DNA of 64,000 bases from Saprospiraceae bacterium (GTDB taxonomy: Bacteria; Bacteroidota; Bacteroidia; Chitinophagales; Saprospiraceae): contig JADJXD010000005.1 in the NCBI GenBank assembly GCA_016715985.1, positions 1 to 64,000 on the forward strand, written 5' to 3'. Under the pieces are notes generated by a model. That model was not told the origin of the DNA and did not search any database. It worked only from the letters and a program-made list of their open reading frames with translations. Below are positions 60,437 to 64,000 of the stretch, piece after piece (positions within the stretch are counted from its first letter, which is position 1; the number at the start of each line of letters is the position of its first letter). A program made the position numbers and the translations under genes.

Positions 60437-60991
60437 TTATAAAATTTCCATTTGCATTTCAACAATTTGTTTTGAGTTCTTGCCCTCTTCAAAATGGAGT
60501 CTAAACTCCTCCCGTGATAGAAATTCTATCCCGTATTGATTGGCATAGGTCGAAATAATCTCCTCCTCATATCGGTTTATAAAATCTCCATCGCTCATTT
60601 TGGTTGTGGTCATTGGAACCACAATAAATTCAGGCACGTTGCCCCGTGCATCTTTTTTCTGTAATACGTTTTTTATTAATGCAGGGTTAAAGATTTGCTT
60701 GTGATACTCGTGCAAAGTATCTACATCAATCGGCGTGAGTTCTCCTGTCGTTGGGTCAATGAGTTGGTTAATCTCATTTCGATTCATGTACTCGACAATC
60801 ATCGGGAGTACGTGGCCAAAGTGAAAGCGATATTTCCAGCCTCCGACTCTTTTTACTTCCTGAATAAAAACCTTATACATTCCCTCACCCATTTCATCAA
60901 AGGTTTTCTTTAATGCGTACCGGGATTGATCGGCTAACTTTATTTCGCTGCCGCTTTTTACTTTGGAAATGTATAAGGTTGTGGGTTGCAT
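60437..60991 (-). CDS. Conserved early phage protein near recombination genes
   Basis: This 184-aa protein (MQPTTLYISKVKSGSEIKLADQSRYALKKTF) contains GWKYRFHFGHVLPMIVEYMNRNE, DPTTGELTPIDVDTLHEYHKQIFNPA and PMTTTKMSDGDFINRYEEEIISTYANQYG. The two-part layout, with a TT(K/T)MS stretch before a helix, recurs in Bacteroidota phage proteins of unknown function near annealing proteins. A recombination or replication role is inferred from position. Confidence 0.6.
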   Translation of the reverse strand: MQPTTLYISKVKSGSEIKLADQSRYALKKTFDEMGEGMYKVFIQEVKRVGGWKYRFHFGHVLPMIVEYMNRNEINQLIDPTTGELTPIDVDTLHEYHKQIFNPALIKNVLQKKDARGNVPEFIVVPMTTTKMSDGDFINRYEEEIISTYANQYGIEFLSREEFRLHFEEGKNSKQIVEMQMEIL

Positions 60992-60994
60992 TGT

Positions 60995-62044
60995 TTATAA
61001 TAAATTGATTTGTGAGTTAGCCCAAACAATAAATGCATCAAACTTTTTTTCAATTTCTTCTTTAACCGCTCCGGCCTCTTCTTTTGTTTGGATTTCGATA
61101 GTTGACTTTGAGAATCCAGTTAGCCACTTTTTTAGCTTCTCTTTATCACCTGCTTTTGCAAGTTTCTTTTCCGCATCTAATTTGGCCTTTAATTCTGCTG
61201 CTGCTTTGTCCTCTGCATCTTTTTTGGCCTTAGCTTCTGCCTGTTGTTTTGCTTTTAATTCGGCCTCTAATTTGGCGTTCTCCTCTATTTTATCCTTGAG
61301 CTTTGCGTCTACAATTGCTTTTTCTTTTGCTGCTTCAGCCCTTTCTTTTTCGAGTTCCTTTTCCCTCGCCTCCATTTTAGCCTTGAGCGTTGCGTTATCG
61401 TCTTTAATTCTTTGCCTCTCCGCTTCTTCTGCTTTTTCTTTTGCGATGCGCTCCGCTTCCGCTTTCTTTTCAGCTTCAATTTTATCATTGTACTGCTTTT
61501 CAATTCCTGACAAGTAGGTAGTAAAACCTTGATCGCTCATGTTTTCAAATTCTGATCTCATTACAACGTCTGTAAATTTTGATACCTGTAAAATTCTTTG
61601 TTGAATTTTTTAACTCCTTTTGTTCGGCTTCAAAACGCTCTCTTGTTTCTTCCTTCCATCGTGCATTTTCTTCAATCTCTTTTGTGAGGAGTTGCATGGT
61701 TTGTTTGGATTTTAACCATAGCTGATCTTCTGTTTTAAAACTTAACATTTGGGCCTGAACTTCGGAACGCTTTGCATCAAACGTCTTTTCTGCTTCCAGC
61801 CTTACTTGTCGAACTCCTAATCTTATGGTGTTGGCAAGCTTCATGTTTACCTTGTCGTTTTCGTCTTTTACGACAATGGAATCTAATTGATCTCTCATTT
61901 TTGCCACTCCATTAAAAACATGATTCAAAACAGATTGAACCTCTGATTTTTTTCTGCTGATACTGATTTAGCTATTTGTTCAACTTCCTGTGGAAGGATA
62001 ATAGCGATTTCATTTGATTGCATTGGTTGTGTTTGTGTTGTCAT
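60995..62044 (-). CDS. Coiled-coil protein next to recombination genes, copy 2, frameshifted
   Basis: This is the copy of 3612-4660. Here the C-terminal end is intact (SKSTIEIQTKEEAGAVKEEIEKKFDAFIVWANSQINLL), but two homopolymer indels near 61610 and 61950 break the N-terminal half into frames 61545-61928 and 60995-61561. Combining copies gives the full protein of about 349 aa. Confidence 0.7.
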
Positions 62045-62049
62045 TTTTT

Positions 62050-62733
62050 TTAAAGATTTATATTGTTTAAATATTCCCGGCACCCGTCAATTCTGCAATA
62101 CAGTTTTTTGATTTGTTCGGGTTCAAATTCATAGTGCTTTTCGTAAATTCTTTTTTCAAGTGGCACATTAGAAAAGTGATAATTTGAAATCATTTGAGCG
62201 GTGAACTCTTTAAATGTTTCGTTATCATCGCTTAGTCCGCTTTGATAATACGCCTTTTTAATTTCCCTTTGTATGATTGAATCGGGAGTGTCAACTAAAC
62301 AATAAACTAAGGTGGCTTTTTTCTTACCAGTCAAGGCCATGTAGCTTTGAAGCTGCCACCAATAAAGTTTATTTTCTTCCCGAATTGATTTTGCGAACGT
62401 AAAAAAATCCCAACTGCTTTTGATGTCGATGACTTCATCCTCTGTAACAATGTCAGGAGTTCCGATCAGATAATCATTTTGGAATCGTTCTGCATTTTTA
62501 AAGTACAATTCATTTTTAAAATCCGTGTACAAAGTGATAGAATCTTCTTCGACCGCTAAACCTTTTTCAAGGAATTTTGAAACAAGGTCTTTGGACTTAT
62601 TGTATGTGACTTTTATGTAGCACTCATCCAAATATTTCTTGACAGTTTCGCCAAGTGGCTGCGATTTATCCCGACCATTGGTCATCAATATACCAACTTG
62701 GGAAGGTCTGAATTTATAATTGTCAAAATTCAT
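62050..62733 (-). CDS. YqaJ-like phage exonuclease, copy 2
   Basis: This 227-aa protein carries GTPDIVTEDEVIDIKSSWDFF with the acidic and lysine residues of the PD-(D/E)XK site, then WWQLQSYMAL. It differs from copy 1 by several substitutions (for example KKYLDECYIKVTYNK versus NYLDECYIKVAYNK). These are not homopolymer errors, so the two copies come from distinct variants. It overlaps the annealing protein gene by 4 bases. Confidence 0.82.
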   Translation of the reverse strand: MNFDNYKFRPSQVGILMTNGRDKSQPLGETVKKYLDECYIKVTYNKSKDLVSKFLEKGLAVEEDSITLYTDFKNELYFKNAERFQNDYLIGTPDIVTEDEVIDIKSSWDFFTFAKSIREENKLYWWQLQSYMALTGKKKATLVYCLVDTPDSIIQREIKKAYYQSGLSDDNETFKEFTAQMISNYHFSNVPLEKRIYEKHYEFEPEQIKKLYCRIDGCREYLNNINL

Positions 62734-63386
62734 TTTACTTCTGCCAGTTTGGTGTCAAATAATTCCTGAACATCTTTATTCAGGTGTGGTCTTAGTTTTT
62801 CCAGCTCGGTTTTGCTTGTGGCCTTGCTGATTAAAAGCATGATTCTTTGAGTAGCCGGATCTTCTTTAATTTCCTGAAACCTTCCGACCAATGAGTCATA
62901 AGCCATGAGATCTTTGCGGTTTAAGTCTTTTCCAAAGATCCTTCCGATTTTTTCGGCTGCGTCTTTGATTGCATACGTTTCGGCTGCTGGGAGTGCCATT
63001 TGTACGGCTGCATTTTTTATGTGGTTAAAATCCACAGCTCCTGCTCCCTTGTCTGTTTGCATTGGGGCAGCTCCGACTCCATCTTGAAATAATGTTTCAC
63101 CTGTGATTGGATCGACGTAATAAAGGCGAACATGAACAGCGCATGAGTTTGCAACGACCTTGAAGTCTTTTACCTCGACCCACCATTTTATAAATAGTGC
63201 CGTAAGTAAGTATTCCACTTTGTCAATTGGCAAATACTTTGACTTGTTTGCAAGATCATTTGTTTTAACCCATTTAGCTGGGGGCTCTTGGTTCAGGCGA
63301 ACTTGTAAGTCATTCAGTTTGCCTTTGGTTTCATCCATCGAAACCAGCTCATCGTATGTAGGGATTTTTTTAATTGCGGTTGTCAT
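62730..63386 (-). CDS. Single-strand annealing protein (Rad52/ERF-like), copy 2
   Basis: This intact 218-aa protein has YLPIDKVEYLLTALFIKWWVEVKDFKVVANSCAVHVRLYYVDPITGE and AVDFNHIKNAAVQMALPAAETYAIKDAAEKIGRIFGKDLNR, the pattern of phage single-strand annealing proteins. The C-terminus (KATSKTELEKLRPHLNKDVQELFDTKLAEVK) is helical. With the overlapping exonuclease it forms a two-part recombination system for repair, concatemer formation or genome mosaicism. Confidence 0.75.
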   Translation of the reverse strand: MTTAIKKIPTYDELVSMDETKGKLNDLQVRLNQEPPAKWVKTNDLANKSKYLPIDKVEYLLTALFIKWWVEVKDFKVVANSCAVHVRLYYVDPITGETLFQDGVGAAPMQTDKGAGAVDFNHIKNAAVQMALPAAETYAIKDAAEKIGRIFGKDLNRKDLMAYDSLVGRFQEIKEDPATQRIMLLISKATSKTELEKLRPHLNKDVQELFDTKLAEVK

Positions 63387-63407
63387 TTCATTTAAATTTG
63401 ATGATGA

Positions 63408-63617
63408 TTAATTCTGTGTAATTTGTTCAATTGCCCGTTCAACTTTTGAGGCGAGTTCGGGGTGCTTGGGCTGGATGATTGGGATAAGATCATTGAAAAT
63501 TGATTTCATCCTTACCGGGTTCATTGTTTGAAAGTGGGGCAATCCGTTGCCACCTTTGGAAAGGTAAAATGATGCGAGTTTTGCATTCTTGTTACCATCA
63601 GTTTTGTTCAGATTCAT
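63408..63617 (-). CDS. Small conserved early protein
   Basis: This 69-aa protein (MNLNKTDGNKNAKLASFYLSKGGNGLPHFQTMNPVRMKSIFNDLIPIIQPKHPELASKVERAIEQITQN) is intact here. The second half is helical. It is encoded directly upstream of the annealing protein. No family recognised. Confidence 0.6.
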   Translation of the reverse strand: MNLNKTDGNKNAKLASFYLSKGGNGLPHFQTMNPVRMKSIFNDLIPIIQPKHPELASKVERAIEQITQN

Positions 63618-63711
63618 TTTCAGTAGTTTTTAAAGATTCGATAATTCCGAAATAAATTATTGCGGCTGTGATTGAATAAAAAAGTGCTTGGGTAATTATT
63701 AGTAAAATCAT
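63598..63711 (-). CDS. Small membrane peptide, copy 2
   Basis: This 37-aa frame (MILLIITQALFYSITAAIIYF, then GIIESLKTTENESEQN) is the counterpart of 6211-6324. Changes between the copies keep the frame and the membrane segment, which supports translation. Confidence 0.5.
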   Translation of the reverse strand: MILLIITQALFYSITAAIIYFGIIESLKTTENESEQN

Positions 63712-63716
63712 TTTGG

Positions 63717-64000
63717 TTAATTGTATGATCCGGTTTGTTTTCTTAAAAAGACTCGGCCTGTGCCGATTCCTATTTTTGTTTCAAATAAAAAGGAGTCGAT
63801 TTCTGCGATCTCCCCTCTTATGGTCAATTCAAACATTGAGTTGTAAATCGTGGTTTCGCTTCTGATTTTTCCAAACTGGTTTAACTTTTCAACCATCATT
63901 TTGGCCTCGCATTGCATTTCTAATTCTTTGAGTCTTAGCCGGGGTATCTTAACTCCGGCCTCATGTTTGCATCCAGGCTGCTGCTCGTTTTTTCGGTTTT
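63717..64000 (-). CDS. Conserved hypothetical protein, copy 2, cut by window end
   Basis: The C-terminal 66 codons match the 6330-6632 gene. The N-terminal part diverges strongly between the two copies from about 63905 on (GCKHEAGVKIPRLRLKELEM here by frame). The gene probably continues beyond the window. Confidence 0.55.
   Translation of the reverse strand, partial: NRKNEQQPGCKHEAGVKIPRLRLKELEMQCEAKMMVEKLNQFGKIRSETTIYNSMFELTIRGEIAEIDSFLFETKIGIGTGRVFLRKQTGSYN

Noticed and set aside
1..64000. Diversity-generating retroelement for the fibre genes
   Set aside because: No reverse transcriptase motif (YxDD) or template/variable repeat pair with A-biased changes was seen.

Overview
The window is most likely a Bacteroidota-infecting tailed phage (siphovirus-like) with a unit genome of about 57 kb. 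Almost every gene is on the minus strand. Evidence for the host group is inferential: several promoters carry the Bacteroidota -7 box (TAnnTTTG), start codons follow A-rich leaders rather than Shine-Dalgarno sites, exported proteins have short signal peptides ending in AQ or GQ, and the protein families fit. Bases 1 to about 6520 repeat, with strain-level differences, as bases 57355 to about 63900. The contig therefore runs slightly more than once round a circular or terminally redundant genome, joining two related variants. Single-base indels in homopolymers split many genes and look like long-read errors.

Reading in the direction of transcription (high to low coordinates): 64.0-59.5 kb is an early block with a single-strand annealing protein, a YqaJ-like exonuclease, a coiled-coil protein, a hexapeptide-repeat protein and a winged-helix protein. 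59.45-56.27 kb is array B, an integron-like cassette array. 56.2-52.3 kb holds a DUF1064-like nuclease, small helix-turn-helix proteins, a DnaC-like helicase loader, a tRNA(CAU) and a protein with an SSB-like acidic tail. 52.25-46.6 kb is an accessory island: HsdM and HsdS without HsdR, a DUF488-type protein, a WIRLYP-motif protein and a PAPS-reductase-like ATP pyrophosphatase. 46.5-30.6 kb has terminase and then the tail genes, including a 1513-aa tape measure and a 1411-aa baseplate/host-recognition protein. 30.6-24.5 kb has the head genes: S49 protease, scaffold, capsid, tube-like protein, portal and adaptor. 24.5-12.7 kb has exported repeat-rich fibre-like proteins, lysis genes and a metallophosphoesterase. 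11.83-8.07 kb is array A, a second cassette array, followed by a small regulatory region and a further early block at 7.5-2.7 kb that is copy 1 of the early region.

The main discovery is arrays A and B. Every gene or gene pair lies between imperfect hairpins of 55-132 bases bounded by TAAC and GTTA boxes, which closely resemble integron attC sites. The two genome copies differ by one 570-base unit (785-1354), present in copy 1 and absent from copy 2, whose ends fall at the G/TTA crossover of two such sites. This is what gain or loss of one gene cassette would produce. Six of the cassette genes are DNA methyltransferases or look like them, and the phage also has an orphan type I methyltransferase. 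The simplest model is a phage that swaps anti-restriction methyltransferase cassettes through an integron-like system. No integrase gene is visible here, and the cassette genes point against the polarity implied by the junction.
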